From CAVPFA01 sp963703655 (GTDB taxonomy: Bacteria > Actinomycetota > Acidimicrobiia > Acidimicrobiales > Bog-793): a stretch of 64,000 nt of DNA. How positions within the stretch are numbered: position 1 is the stretch's first letter; each line of letters begins with the position of its first letter. The stretch spans positions 62,001 through 126,000 of the forward strand of contig CAVPFA010000006.1 of NCBI GenBank assembly GCA_963703655.1, in the 5' to 3' direction. The position numbers were made by a program, and so were the translations under genes. Shown piece after piece: positions 25,602 through 35,196 of the stretch. A model generated the notes under the pieces. It saw only the letters and a list, made by a program, of their open reading frames with translations. It was not told the origin of the DNA and ran no database searches.

Positions 25602-26870
25602 TTACGAGACCGACTTCCTATCCCGGATCCACACGCCGAGGTGTGCAGGCTCGAAAGCCTCGCGCACGACGTTCACGAGATCGTTCTGGACCGTGTTGAG
25701 GTCGACGGCATCGCGCAGGCGCGCGCTGAACTCGGCGACGATCGCGGCGGCGTCGTAGCGAGCCCGGTTGAATCGACGATCTACCAGGCGCTGGATCCGC
25801 TTGCGCACGGGGTTGAACAATGCGACGGCTGCGAGCGTCGAGGCGGCGACGCTGACCGATGAGGAGAAGGCCAGCACCTTGGTGGTGATGGTGATGATGC
25901 CCACGTACGCCCCTACGACGAGCCCGGTGACGAGCGTGTAGGAGAGCGTGCGGCTGACGACACGATCGATCTCGTAGAGGCGGAATCGCAAGATTGCGAT
26001 CGCGAGGCTGATCGGGAGAGCGGCCAGGCCAACGCCGGCAACGCCGCTCACCACCTGCTGCCAGAGTCTCGACGAGTTGGTCGGGAGCAAGACGACAAAG
26101 ACGAGTGAGACCACGAAGATGGCCGCCCCGCTGTACAGCCACCGGAGCTGCAGGCGCCGCGACCCGCTCGACCGCCGGTACTTCGGCACTTGGAGGATCA
26201 ACCAGATCACCCAGCTCGCGAGGAGACCGAAGAAGACGACATTCTCGATCCCGACGAACAACGCCCAGGGTCCAGGGCGGTCAGGCGTGAGGAGGCTTCC
26301 GCTCGAGTCGACGCGGATCTTGTACTCGGCACCGGCGGTTCCGATGACGGCGAAGTTCATCAATGTGAAGGCAACGCCGATGGAAGTGACGAACAGGAAT
26401 GCCCACCGCAGGCGCCCGTCGGGTAGCTTGCCGTCGGGGAAAAGCCAGAGGACGACCGCGACGAGCACGAGGGCGGGCGCCCAACTTTGATCCAGGATGA
26501 GCGCCAATAGGCCAAAGGGCAGCGTCCCATGGTGCATCCGGTAGTCGAGCACCGAGTAGTCGCCGCCGACGAAGTAGAGCCCTAGGAACGTCGCGATGCT
26601 GAGGAGGCCCCAGCCGATGAGATTCTTGGGCTGGCGAGCCGCCACCAGCACGGACACCGCCATCACGACCAGGATCACCGCTACTTGCCCCCAGATCGCC
26701 CCCGGCGACTTGTGGACGAGGACGCCGAGCGGGACGAGCGAGATCCCGAGTGCAAGCACGACCAACCCCAGAGCGATCGCCGTAGTCGGTGAGGCCAACC
26801 GAAGTCGGCGCCGCCGTCTGGACTCGGTGGTCACGGGTGCCGGCTCGATCGCGGTGTGCGCATCGCTCAC
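25602..26870 (-). CDS. Multi-TM sensor-like membrane protein (intact paralogue)
   Basis: The 422-residue protein is the intact paralogue of the split gene at 1604-2840 (shared loops RLYEIDRVVSRTLSYTLVTG and VGAYVGIITI, shared tail DRRFNRARYDAAA, LRDAVDLNTVQND and EPAHLGVWIRDR). About eight TM helices fill the first 300 residues. The tail resembles the membrane-proximal region of actinobacterial histidine kinases, but no HisKA or HATPase follows; it ends at 422. GTG 26870 is the start; the 17-bp element stands 22 bases before it. It may sense a membrane signal and act through a partner not visible here. Function unknown. Confidence 0.85.
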   Translation of the reverse strand: MSDAHTAIEPAPVTTESRRRRRLRLASPTTAIALGLVVLALGISLVPLGVLVHKSPGAIWGQVAVILVVMAVSVLVAARQPKNLIGWGLLSIATFLGLYFVGGDYSVLDYRMHHGTLPFGLLALILDQSWAPALVLVAVVLWLFPDGKLPDGRLRWAFLFVTSIGVAFTLMNFAVIGTAGAEYKIRVDSSGSLLTPDRPGPWALFVGIENVVFFGLLASWVIWLILQVPKYRRSSGSRRLQLRWLYSGAAIFVVSLVFVVLLPTNSSRLWQQVVSGVAGVGLAALPISLAIAILRFRLYEIDRVVSRTLSYTLVTGLVVGAYVGIITITTKVLAFSSSVSVAASTLAAVALFNPVRKRIQRLVDRRFNRARYDAAAIVAEFSARLRDAVDLNTVQNDLVNVVREAFEPAHLGVWIRDRKSVS

Positions 26871-26892
26871 AGGCCAGATGGTAAGCCTGGAC

Positions 26893-26909
26893 CGTTCCGA
26901 GAACGTTAC
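26893..26909 (-). promoter_or_regulatory. 17-bp palindromic element, second copy
   Basis: Reverse complement of GTAACGTTCTCGGAACG, identical over all 17 bases to positions 1565-1581, and again 22 bases before the start codon of the paralogue. A TACCAT hexamer lies seven bases before the start in this spacer. It also lies in the divergent region shared with the RHH/VapC operon. Confidence 0.55.
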
Positions 26910-26930
26910 CGAGTCGTTCGAAGCTGGATC

Positions 26931-26948
26931 TGATGTAGTCTTACATCA
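26931..26948. promoter_or_regulatory. Operator-like palindrome at the RHH antitoxin start
   Basis: TGATGTA-N4-TACATCA is a perfect 7-bp inverted repeat whose last base is the A of ATG 26948. Ribbon-helix-helix antitoxins bind such sites to repress themselves. Confidence 0.65.
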
Positions 26949-27202
26949 TGCAGCGAACTCAAATCTCGCTCACCGGCGACGGACGGCGAGCCCTTGACGC
27001 TGTAGCTGCGCGCACGGGGAGATCCATCTCCGCCCTGATCCGGGACGCGATCGAGATCGTGTACGGCACCGAGCGCTCCGCTGACGATGACCTTGCCGCC
27101 ATGCGCAAGGCGTTCGGCTCCTGGAAGGGCCGCGACCTGGATGGACAAGCGTGGGCACACCAGCTGCGCTCCGGATCCCGCCTGCAGCAGCACAGCTCGT
27201 GA
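26948..27202 (+). CDS. Ribbon-helix-helix (CopG-type) antitoxin
   Basis: The 84-residue protein has the RHH pattern QRTQISLTGDGRRALDAVA followed by a helix SISALIRDAIEIVYG, the usual DNA-binding dimer. The C-terminal part would bind the PIN toxin. Its stop overlaps the GTG of the toxin by four bases. It represses the operon through the palindrome on its start codon. Confidence 0.9.
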   Translation: MQRTQISLTGDGRRALDAVAARTGRSISALIRDAIEIVYGTERSADDDLAAMRKAFGSWKGRDLDGQAWAHQLRSGSRLQQHSS

Positions 27203-27576
27203 CCGCACTGGTCGACACCTCGGTGTTGATCGACTTCTTGCGAGGCAACCAACGCGCCAGGGAAATCCTCGAAGAGGAACGGGAAGCCGCACCGCTGCAC
27301 GCCAGCGAGATCACCCGCTTGGAGATTCTCGCCGGTATGCGGCCAGAAGAAGAGGACGGAACCCGTTCGCTTCTGTCAACCTTCATCTGGCACCCATTCG
27401 ACGCCGAGGTGGCGGAAGAAGCCGGCGCTCTGGGTCGTCAGTGGCTACCCAGTCATCACACAATCGACGGCGCAGATCTCGCCATTGCCGCCACCGTGAT
27501 TCGCACAGGCTCGCGGTTGCTAACGCGCAATGTTCGCCACTTCCCCATGTTCACGGACCTCCACGCGCCCTACTGA
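27199..27576 (+). CDS. vapC: PIN-domain toxin, VapC family
   Basis: The 125-residue ribonuclease starts at GTG 27199. The PIN acidic residues are in LVDTSVLIDFL (D6), ITRLEILAG (E42) and DGADLAIAA (D93), and TRNVRHF follows near 109-115. VapC toxins cut tRNA or rRNA. Length and overlap with the RHH antitoxin make the pairing secure. Confidence 0.95.
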   Translation: MTALVDTSVLIDFLRGNQRAREILEEEREAAPLHASEITRLEILAGMRPEEEDGTRSLLSTFIWHPFDAEVAEEAGALGRQWLPSHHTIDGADLAIAATVIRTGSRLLTRNVRHFPMFTDLHAPY

Positions 27577-27616
27577 GTCAGACCGAGTTGCCGGCGCCCA
27601 GAGAGGGGCATCGCCC

Positions 27617-28138
27617 CTATCGAGCGACGGCGTCGCTCCTGTAGGGCAGCACCCACCCCGCACGCGGGAAGTGGCAGGTGTAGCCGGAGGGGTACCGCTC
27701 CAGATAATCCTGGTGCTCGGGCTCGGCCTCCCAGAAGGGACCTGCCGGCGCGACCTCGGTGATTACCTTGCCGGGCCAGAGACCAGACGCGTCGACATCG
27801 GCGATGGTGTCCTCGGCGACACGGCGCTGCTCATCATCGAGGTAGAAGACGGCGGAGCGGTAACTCGCCCCGATGTCGTTTCCCTGTCGGTTGAGCGTGG
27901 TCGGGTCGTGGATCTGGAAGAAGAATTCGAGCAGCTCACGGTATGAGGTCCGCTCTGGATCAAAGGTGATCTCGATCGCCTCGGCGTGAGTTCCGTGGCG
28001 GCGGTAGGTCGCGTTGGCGACGTCGCCTCCGCTGTAACCCACCCGCGTGGACAGGACGCCCGGGCGTCTCCGGATCAGGTCCTGCATACCCCAAAAACAG
28101 CCGCCGGCCAGGATCGCCTTCTGTGTCGTGTCGCTCAT
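27617..28138 (-). CDS. msrA: Peptide methionine sulfoxide reductase A
   Basis: The 173-residue protein has the catalytic GCFWG motif (residues 13-17, Cys14), then GYSGGDVANATYRRHGTHAEAIEITFDP and FFFQIHDPTTLNRQGND, all MsrA hallmarks. It reduces the S-sulfoxide of methionine in oxidised proteins. Translation is coupled to msrB: its ATG overlaps the msrB stop codon by four bases. Confidence 0.97.
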   Translation of the reverse strand: MSDTTQKAILAGGCFWGMQDLIRRRPGVLSTRVGYSGGDVANATYRRHGTHAEAIEITFDPERTSYRELLEFFFQIHDPTTLNRQGNDIGASYRSAVFYLDDEQRRVAEDTIADVDASGLWPGKVITEVAPAGPFWEAEPEHQDYLERYPSGYTCHFPRAGWVLPYRSDAVAR

Positions 28139-28608
28139 CGCGCAGCCTCCTCCTCTTCCAAGGCTCTGTTGAAAAGCTTCCGGTACTCGCCGTATCCCTC
28201 GGCGTCAAGGTCCTCGTACGGAACGAAGCGGAGAGCGGCCGAGTTGATGCAGTACCGCAGGCCGCCTTCCGCGGCGGGACCGTCGGTGAAGACGTGGCCG
28301 AGGTGGCTGTCGCCATGGAGCGAGCGGACTTCGGTCCTGATCATCGCATGGCTCCGATCTTCGTTCTCTACGACGTTGCTCGACTCGAGCGGCGCCGTGA
28401 AGCTCGGCCAGCCGCATCCGCTGTCGTACTTCTTGGTCGAGGCGAACAAGGGCTCGCCGGACACGACGTCCACGTAGATGCCAGCCTCTTTGTTGTCCCA
28501 GAACTCATTGTCGAACGCCGGCTCGGTGGCCCCCGTCTGGGTGACCTCGTACTGCCTCGGGGTCAACCTCGAGACCGCTCCGGGGTCCTTCCTGTAACTA
28601 TTGCCCAC
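28135..28608 (-). CDS. msrB: Peptide methionine sulfoxide reductase B, zinc-free type
   Basis: The 157-residue protein has SGCGWPSF (Cys65), EVRSLHGDSHLGHVF and the active-site RYCINSAALRF (Cys120). Many MsrB proteins carry two zinc CxxC pairs; here the corresponding positions read IYVDVVSGEPLF without cysteines, so this is the form lacking zinc. It reduces the R-sulfoxide. GTG 28608 follows AGGGAG. It is the upstream gene of an msrB-msrA operon. Confidence 0.96.
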   Translation of the reverse strand: MGNSYRKDPGAVSRLTPRQYEVTQTGATEPAFDNEFWDNKEAGIYVDVVSGEPLFASTKKYDSGCGWPSFTAPLESSNVVENEDRSHAMIRTEVRSLHGDSHLGHVFTDGPAAEGGLRYCINSAALRFVPYEDLDAEGYGEYRKLFNRALEEEEAAR

Positions 28609-28736
28609 GTAAACTCCCTTGCCACTTGTTGTGGCCTAACTCGCCTTGGTTGCAACGCTTAGAGGCCTCGTTCCATTTCCCGGGCGGGCCACCAATTGCC
28701 CCTCGGGGACCGTCCCGGGCGCCCGGCCTGACCCGG

Positions 28737-29561
28737 TCAGCGAGCGCCGAACCACTGCTCGCGGAGGGGGAACAGGTATCGGTCGGTCACGGCATTTAGG
28801 ACGCGGCGGGCGTCACCGAAATGCGCCGCCATATGGCCGGCGACGGCCAGCGTGGTCGTCACCGGGTAACCGGCCGCCTTGGCAGACGACACGGCGGCGC
28901 CGTACCAGCGGGCTCCGAGGAGCTCGAGGAGACCTTGGGCTCCGAGATCCGCGGCCCGATCGCTGCCGACGCCGGACACTCGCAGCAAGCGATCGGTGGC
29001 CGCCCCGCTGCCGAGCACCGGCGGATGGTCCGGGAACACCCCGAGCAGGAACAGAGCTAGGTCGCCCAGCCGTCGGTAGATCCCCGGACGCTCGCCGGCC
29101 GCCACGACGTCGAGAAGCTCGGCGAAGCGCGCCGGATCGAGCTCGCTGAAACGCCGCCGGCGCCACCCCCTGGCGGTGCGCGTCCAGGTGACCCCGCTCG
29201 TCACCCGCGTATAAGACGCCAGCAGCTCGACCAGGAAGTATCGCCGCTCCGGCTCGGACAACAGGGCCCGCAGCGCCGCCACGTCGAAAACCGGGATACG
29301 CACCCGCGGCGCCCATCGCTCCTCGACGAACGTGGCGGTCTCCAACGCTTCGGCGGTGCGGTGCACGGCTGTCGCGAAGGCGAGGAAGGGCGACACCCCG
29401 ACCGACACGTCGGCGCGCTGGTCCGGCCCGAAGACGACCTCTTCGAGGGCGGGCGAGCCGAAGGCGACGCTGACCGGGACGTCGGCCCCGGCGGCCTCGC
29501 GCAGCAGCCTCCGGTCGGCGTCGCTGAGATGCTGACGGTAGAGGAGCTCGATGTCGACCAT
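28737..29561 (-). CDS. Hypothetical protein
   Basis: The 274-residue protein (ATG 29561) is well-composed but not recognised. It has the segments VDIELLYRQHLSDADRRLLREAAG, ADVSVGVSPFLAFATAVHRTAEALE and LPARFAELLDVVAAGERPG-like helical stretches, with a C-terminal HFGDARRVLNAVTDRYLFPL. It is probably an all-alpha cytosolic protein. The same frame extends upstream as far as 30299, but the added part is antisense of the enolase-superfamily gene. The two genes are on one strand, 43 bases apart. Confidence 0.7.
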   Translation of the reverse strand: MVDIELLYRQHLSDADRRLLREAAGADVPVSVAFGSPALEEVVFGPDQRADVSVGVSPFLAFATAVHRTAEALETATFVEERWAPRVRIPVFDVAALRALLSEPERRYFLVELLASYTRVTSGVTWTRTARGWRRRRFSELDPARFAELLDVVAAGERPGIYRRLGDLALFLLGVFPDHPPVLGSGAATDRLLRVSGVGSDRAADLGAQGLLELLGARWYGAAVSSAKAAGYPVTTTLAVAGHMAAHFGDARRVLNAVTDRYLFPLREQWFGAR

Positions 29562-29604
29562 GCGCGTCCTGAGAGCGTAGGCGCCTGCGCCCGCTTTGCC
29601 GCCG

Positions 29605-30771
29605 TCAATCGGAGTGGACGCGGAAACGCTCGATGTAGTCGGGATCGAGGATCCAGCCGAGCCCGGGTTCGTCCGAGAGCACGAGCTCGCCGCCATCGAG
29701 GTCCGGTCGGTTCGCGACGAGATTCCACCAGAACGGATCGCGGTCGGGATGAAAACACTCGGCGAAGGTGCCGTGTGGTTGGCTCGCGACCAGGTGCGCG
29801 GATACCTGTGGCTCCTCGTGGTGGCCGACCCGGACATCGTAGGTCTGGGCCACCGCCGCCATTCGCAGCCAGACAGTTGGGCCCCCTGACCAGGACGCGT
29901 CGAAATTGCAGATGTCGATTGCTCCGAGCTCCATGAGATCGCGGCATCCAGCCGCCGAAAGTTCGCTCTGGCCGGCGCAAATCGGCACGCCGCCGCGCAT
30001 GCGAACGTCGCGGATCGCTCGGGCGTCGTTCTGCCAGCCCACCGGCTCCTCGAACCACTCGATGTCAAGCGACTCGACACGGCGACAGAGCTCCAAGGCC
30101 TCCGGGACGGAATAGCCCTGGTTCGCGTCGATCGCCACGACGAAGTGATCGCCTGCCGCCTCCCTTGCCGCGGCGACACGTTCGGCGTCCTCGGCCGGCG
30201 AACGTCCGCCAACCTTGAACTTGACGCCGGCGAGTCCCAGTTCCTTGTAGGCGGCGATCTCGTCGGGGATGGTGCCAAGCGGTTCGCCGTAGTAACCACC
30301 GATCGCGATCAGGGGGATGCGGCGCCGGAATCCGCCCCACAGCCGCCAGAGTGGGGTGCCGAGGGCCTTGCCCACGGCGTCCCAGATCGCGGCGTCGACC
30401 CCTGCCAGGGCGACCAGGCCGAGGCGCCGGTCGCGGAGAATGTCCAAAGTGGCCGGGAAGCCCGCTGCCCAGCAGCGCTCGGTCGCCATCGCGTCAATAC
30501 CGATGAGCCGGGGCGCGATCTCCTGGTGGACGATTCTCTCTATGTCGAGCAGTGTCGAGTCCTCATCGCCGGCGTACGCCTCGCCGACGATCCCATCCGC
30601 GGTGTGTACCCGTGTGACAAGAGTTGCACGCTGCGTCATGTGGTAGTTGCTGCCACGGAAATCCCGGCAAAGCGGCGCCATGACGGGCACCGTCTCGATT
30701 CGGGTGATAGCGAGGGCTGAGGACGACAAAGCCGCCTGCGGCGAGCCAGCCGTGCCCTTTGGCGGCGTCAT
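29605..30771 (-). CDS. Mandelate racemase/muconate-lactonising enzyme family protein
   Basis: The 388-residue protein (ATG 30771 after AGGAG) belongs to the enolase superfamily. It has the KxK pair VKFKVGG (K184, K186), metal ligands in AIDANQGY (D215), IEWFEEP (E241) and CAGQSE (E270), and the catalytic base motif GHHEEP (H317-318), as in acid-sugar dehydratases and mandelate racemase. It would abstract the alpha proton of a carboxylate substrate, possibly an aldonic or glucaric acid. No sugar-acid operon surrounds it, so the substrate is not known. An upstream start at 30822 would add 17 residues without family similarity. Confidence 0.9.
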   Translation of the reverse strand: MTPPKGTAGSPQAALSSSALAITRIETVPVMAPLCRDFRGSNYHMTQRATLVTRVHTADGIVGEAYAGDEDSTLLDIERIVHQEIAPRLIGIDAMATERCWAAGFPATLDILRDRRLGLVALAGVDAAIWDAVGKALGTPLWRLWGGFRRRIPLIAIGGYYGEPLGTIPDEIAAYKELGLAGVKFKVGGRSPAEDAERVAAAREAAGDHFVVAIDANQGYSVPEALELCRRVESLDIEWFEEPVGWQNDARAIRDVRMRGGVPICAGQSELSAAGCRDLMELGAIDICNFDASWSGGPTVWLRMAAVAQTYDVRVGHHEEPQVSAHLVASQPHGTFAECFHPDRDPFWWNLVANRPDLDGGELVLSDEPGLGWILDPDYIERFRVHSD

Positions 30772-30882
30772 TTCCACTCCTCGTGACCCTACTGCCAGGG
30801 CCGGCAGGTGGCGGTGGGTCAATTCAGTGCGGTCGGGGCACTCAACGCCGGGTACCGTGACCCAAATGCGCCGGCACGGACG

Positions 30883-33827
30883 ATGATCTCAGCCGAAGAG
30901 CTGACCAGCGGACTCTTCGATTTGGCGGGTTTCGACTTCACATTCGTGCCTGGCGATCCGCCGCGGTCGGGACGCTTCGCCGCGTTCCGGCTGGACGCCG
31001 GCCAGGGCGAAGAGCTGCCCGATGACGGGCTTGCAGTCCTCGGTGACCGGGCCACCATCGAGCTCGCACTCCCCGCCGGCAAGTCCGTCAAGCGTCGGCT
31101 GGTCCCGGCCGCGTTCCTTGCGATCCCCACCGCGCTCTCGCTGCTCTTTGACCTCGAAGATTCCCCGATGATCACGGCCACGGCGCGCATATGGGCGAGC
31201 GTGGTGACCGCCGGTATCAGCCTGATCGCTCGCGGCCGCCTGCGTCCAGCCGTCAGCCCGAACGGCGTGGATGCCTGGCGCGCGGGGCCGTTAGACCCGA
31301 GCGACCAGATCCTCTTGGAACAGCTCGCGAACGCGATGCCGCCACTCGGGCACGCGCTTGTGCTCGCAGACGTGAAGACCCCGCTTCGAGTGCACTCTCC
31401 GGAGTTTCTCATTGGAGCCGCATGGGACGCACTCGCCGACACGCTCCCGAGGACGCCCGCGGCGGCGACAGCCTCAGGTTCCGCATTGTTCGCAGCGACC
31501 AGGCCGACGCCCGCGATCAAGTTGCGACCGTGGCTGGCCGAAGCGTCCGCCGGTCTAGACGGGGGGCGAGCTTTGCCCTGCGCGTCCAACTCGGCGACCT
31601 CGTGGAGCCGGAGCCGAGGGCCGTGCTTCAGATCTCGAGCACTGCCGATCCGAGCCTCGTGGTCGATGCTGCCGACCTGTTTGCGATGCCGGCGACGCTG
31701 CTCGCCCGATTCGGAGCGGAGGCCGAACGCGATCTGCTATTGGCGCTACGGCGCGGTGCCCGAGCATGGGATCCGATCGGTGCCCTCCTCAGCCAGCAGA
31801 TCCCAGACGCGTTGCCGCTCGACGACGACTTGATCGCGGACCTGATCCTCGATGGTGCGAGCGGGCTCGAGAGTGCCGGCATCGCCGTCTTCTGGCCGAG
31901 TGACCTCCTCGCCGGCGGGCTGAGCCTGAGGGCGGTCCTGACGCCGGCCCCCGCTTCGGTTACGGAGGGGGGCTTCGATCTCGGGTCGCTGCTGGACTTC
32001 CACTACGAGCTCACAGTAGGTGGCGAGGCTCTCAGTCCTGAGGAGATCGACCTCCTCGCGGAGGCAAAACGCGGCCTCGTACGTATCCGCGGCCGCTTCG
32101 TCGCTGTGGACGCCGAGCTCATCGCCAAAGCGCAAGAGCGGCGGTCGCGGCGGATCACAGCTGCCGAAGCACTCGGCGCGCTGCTCGGCGGCAAGCTCGA
32201 AGTCGACGGCGAGCTCGTCGATTTCGTCGCCATCGGTGCCGTTGCCGATATGGCCGACCGTCTCCGCCGGCTGTCTGGCGGTGCGCTCGACTCGGTCGCG
32301 CCGCCGCACGCCCTGGTCGCCGAGCTGCGGCCGTACCAGCTCCGGGGCCTGGCATGGCTGGCGGGCATGAGCGAGCTGGGGCTCGGTGGCTGTCTCGCCG
32401 ACGACATGGGCCTCGGCAAGACGGTCCAGGTCATCGCCCTCCACCTGCACCGCCTGCAGTACCGCCAAGCGGCACGGCAGGAGGCGGCCGGGCCGACGCC
32501 CGCCAAGCGAAGAACTCGAGCGCCCAAGCAGGCGGCTCCGACCGGACGAGATCCATATCCAGAGGCGCCGGAGCCCACGCTCGTTGTCTGCCCGACGTCA
32601 CTGCTCGGCAACTGGGAGCGAGAGCTGCACAGGTTCGCCCCGTCGGTGCCCGTGCGCCGCTTCCACGGCGGCAACCGCCACCTCGGTGATCTCGCCGACG
32701 GCGAGGTCGTGCTCACCACCTACGGCGTCCTTCGGAGAGAGAGGGAGGCGTTGGGGGAGGCGGGTTTTGCGATGGTGGTGGCCGACGAAGCCCAGCACGC
32801 CAAGAATCCGTTGTCGGACACGGCCAAGGCTCTCCGTTCGGTCCCCGCGCAGGCGAGGATCGCCCTCACCGGAACGCCCGTCGAAAACCGCCTCACCGAG
32901 CTGTGGTCGATACTTGACTGGACGACCCCGGGGCTGCTCGGGCCTCTGAATCGCTTTCACCGCACCGTCGCCGTCGCGGTCGAGCGCAACCGCGACAAGG
33001 AGGCGACCGAGCGGCTGGCGTCTGCTGTACGGCCGTTTCTCCTGCGTCGGAAGAAGACGGACCCTGCCATTTCTCCCGACCTGCCAGAGCGGACGGTCAC
33101 CGACCTGGCCCTGCCACTCACGACCGAGCAAGTGTCCCTCTACGAGGCCGAAGTGCGCGAAGCGATGCACACCATCGCTACGAAGTCGGGCATCGAGCGG
33201 CAAGGTCTCGTGCTGAGGCTGCTCACCGTGCTGAAGCAAATCTGCAACCACCCGGCGCAGTACCTCCACCAGGCCGGACCGCTCCCGAACCGGTCGGGGA
33301 AGCTCGCGGCGCTCGAGGAGCTGCTCGAGGTCATAGTCGACACTGGCGACTCCGTGCTCGTGTTCAGCCAGTTCGTCGAGATGTGCTCTTTGATGGAGAG
33401 CCACCTCGGCTCCCTCCACATCCCCACCCTCTTCCTCCACGGTGGTGTGCCTGCCCGCAAGCGGGAGGAGATGGTTGCCAGCTTCCAGGCCGGCGCCGCG
33501 CCGGTGTTCCTGCTTTCGCTCAAGGCCGGAGGCGTCGGCCTCAATCTCACTCGAGCCACCCACGTGATCCACTACGACCGCTGGTGGAACCCGGCTGTGG
33601 AGGACCAGGCGAGCGACCGGGCGCACCGGATCGGCCAGCAGCGCGCCGTGCAGATCCACCGGCTGGTGTGCGAAGGCACGCTCGAGGACCGCATCGCGGA
33701 GCTCCTCGAGAAAAAGCGTGCCCTCGCCGAATCGGTCGTGGGCGGAGGCGAGGCCTGGATAGGCGACCTGAGCGACTCCGAGTTGGCTGCGCTCGTACGC
33801 TTCGGGCCTTCTGGCGGTGACTCGTGA
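30883..33827 (+). pseudogene. SNF2-family helicase, one frameshift
   Basis: Adding one G to the run at 31561-31566 joins two frames into about 981 residues. The N-terminal 450 residues are a helicase-associated domain (LRVHSPEFLIGAAWDALADTL; ASFALRVQLGDLVEPEPRAV). The Snf2 ATPase follows with LADDMGLGKTVQVIAL (Walker A), VVCPTSLLGNWERELHRF, ADEAQHAKNP (DEAQ box), ALTGTPVENR and the C-terminal lobe FLLSLKAGGVGLNLTRAT with DRAHRIGQ. It translocates on DNA using ATP. Its stop overlaps the SWIM gene start, a pairing widely seen in actinobacteria. The stated start ATG 30883 is without a clear ribosome binding site. Confidence 0.85.
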
Positions 33828-35116
33828 GCTGGTACCCGCCTGCGCCCAAGCGCCGTCCGGGCTCGGGTCCGTGGCGCGCTGCCGGGAAGCGGCCATTCGG
33901 TGCTACCTGGTGGGGGAAGGCCTGGGTTGACGCGCTCGAACAGCGGGCGCGGCTCGACCCGAACCGTTTGCCCCGCGGCCGGACGTACGCGCGGACAGGC
34001 GCCGTGGGCGAGCTGGAGGTGCGAGCGGGCGAGATCGTGGCGGCCGTCCAGGGGTCGCGGGCCGAGCCCTACAGGGTGACTGTCAGAGTGCGCGTGTACT
34101 CCGAGAAGGAGTGGGACCGGACGCAGGCGGCGCTTGCCAGCCAAGTGGGTCATCTCGCGGCCCTGCTCGACGGGGAGATGCCCCCAGTGGTCGCCGACGA
34201 CCTGGCCGCCGCCGGTATCGATCTGCTGCCGGTGGCGGGGGAGGTGCAGCCACGCTGCTCGTGCCCTGACTGGGCGGAGCCCTGCAAGCATTCGGCCGCG
34301 GTGTGCTACCTGGTGGCCGATACGTTGGACTCGGATCCGTTTCTTCTCTTCTTGATGCGCGGACGTGACCGGGAAACCTTGCTCGCGGGGTTGCGCTCCA
34401 GACGGGCGGCGAAGGTTGGGAGCGCCGTGACCGGCGGGGTGCCACGAAACCAAGCGCCGCGCGGCGTGGCCGGCCCTGCTCTGGACCAACCGATGTCCTG
34501 GGGCAGCGACGCTGGTTTGAACGCCCGACAGACGTGGGCGCGTTGGGCAACCGTGTCGGCCGGCGGTGCTCCGCCTATGCCCGCTATCCCGCTGTTGCCG
34601 TCCAAGCACGGGAGACCGACCGTGCTCGCGGCGGATCCGCCGACGGGTTCGGGGCTGACTTCAACTTCGCTTCAGCGCCTGGCGGCCGACGCAGCCCAAC
34701 GCGCCTGGGAGATGGCCCATGGAGAGCGCAGCACGGGCCTCGAGCTTTCGGTCGTCGAGGATCTTGCGCGCCGCGCCGCGGCGATGCTGACCCCGGGCTC
34801 CGGGCAAGGGGAGATCGCGGAGCTTGCCTCGTCGGCCGGCGTACCCGCCCGTGAGCTCCTGGACCAGGCGCTGGCCTGGCGAGACGGCGGGAGAGAGGGG
34901 CTCTTCGTCCTGCTCGAGGACTGGGGCGCTCCGCGCGACGTGATGGCGGGCGGGAGGGCACTGCTCGGCGAGCAGGCGACGATCCGACGTAACCGGGCGA
35001 CGCTCGGGGAGAGACAGCTCCGCCTCGGCCGGGACGGTCGTTGGTATCCGTTCCGCCGATCGGGCCGTGGGGCCGGCGCAGGCGCGTGGACGCCTCATGG
35101 GGTCCCGATCCCGTGA
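33824..35116 (+). CDS. SWIM zinc-finger protein
   Basis: The 430-residue protein (GTG 33824 overlapping the helicase stop) has the SWIM motif CSCPDWAEPCKH with C145, C147, C154 and H156 as zinc ligands. N-terminal PFGATWWGKAWVDALEQ and ARTGAVGELEVRAGEI are typical of the bacterial SWIM proteins encoded beside SNF2 helicases; the pair may act together on DNA or RNA. C-terminal helices (LARRAAAMLTPGSGQ; ARELLDQALAWRDGG) are not assigned. Not a membrane protein. Confidence 0.9.
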   Translation: MSWYPPAPKRRPGSGPWRAAGKRPFGATWWGKAWVDALEQRARLDPNRLPRGRTYARTGAVGELEVRAGEIVAAVQGSRAEPYRVTVRVRVYSEKEWDRTQAALASQVGHLAALLDGEMPPVVADDLAAAGIDLLPVAGEVQPRCSCPDWAEPCKHSAAVCYLVADTLDSDPFLLFLMRGRDRETLLAGLRSRRAAKVGSAVTGGVPRNQAPRGVAGPALDQPMSWGSDAGLNARQTWARWATVSAGGAPPMPAIPLLPSKHGRPTVLAADPPTGSGLTSTSLQRLAADAAQRAWEMAHGERSTGLELSVVEDLARRAAAMLTPGSGQGEIAELASSAGVPARELLDQALAWRDGGREGLFVLLEDWGAPRDVMAGGRALLGEQATIRRNRATLGERQLRLGRDGRWYPFRRSGRGAGAGAWTPHGVPIP

Positions 35117-35196
35117 GCCTTGCCTCGCCTGATCTCCTCCGTGCGGGCGGGCGGCCGCGCCGGGCGCTCAGCGGACCTCGGTGAGAGACTTCAGTC

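Noticed and set aside
32598..33896. 432-codon minus-strand frame
   Set aside because: Antisense of the SNF2 helicase, low-complexity composition.
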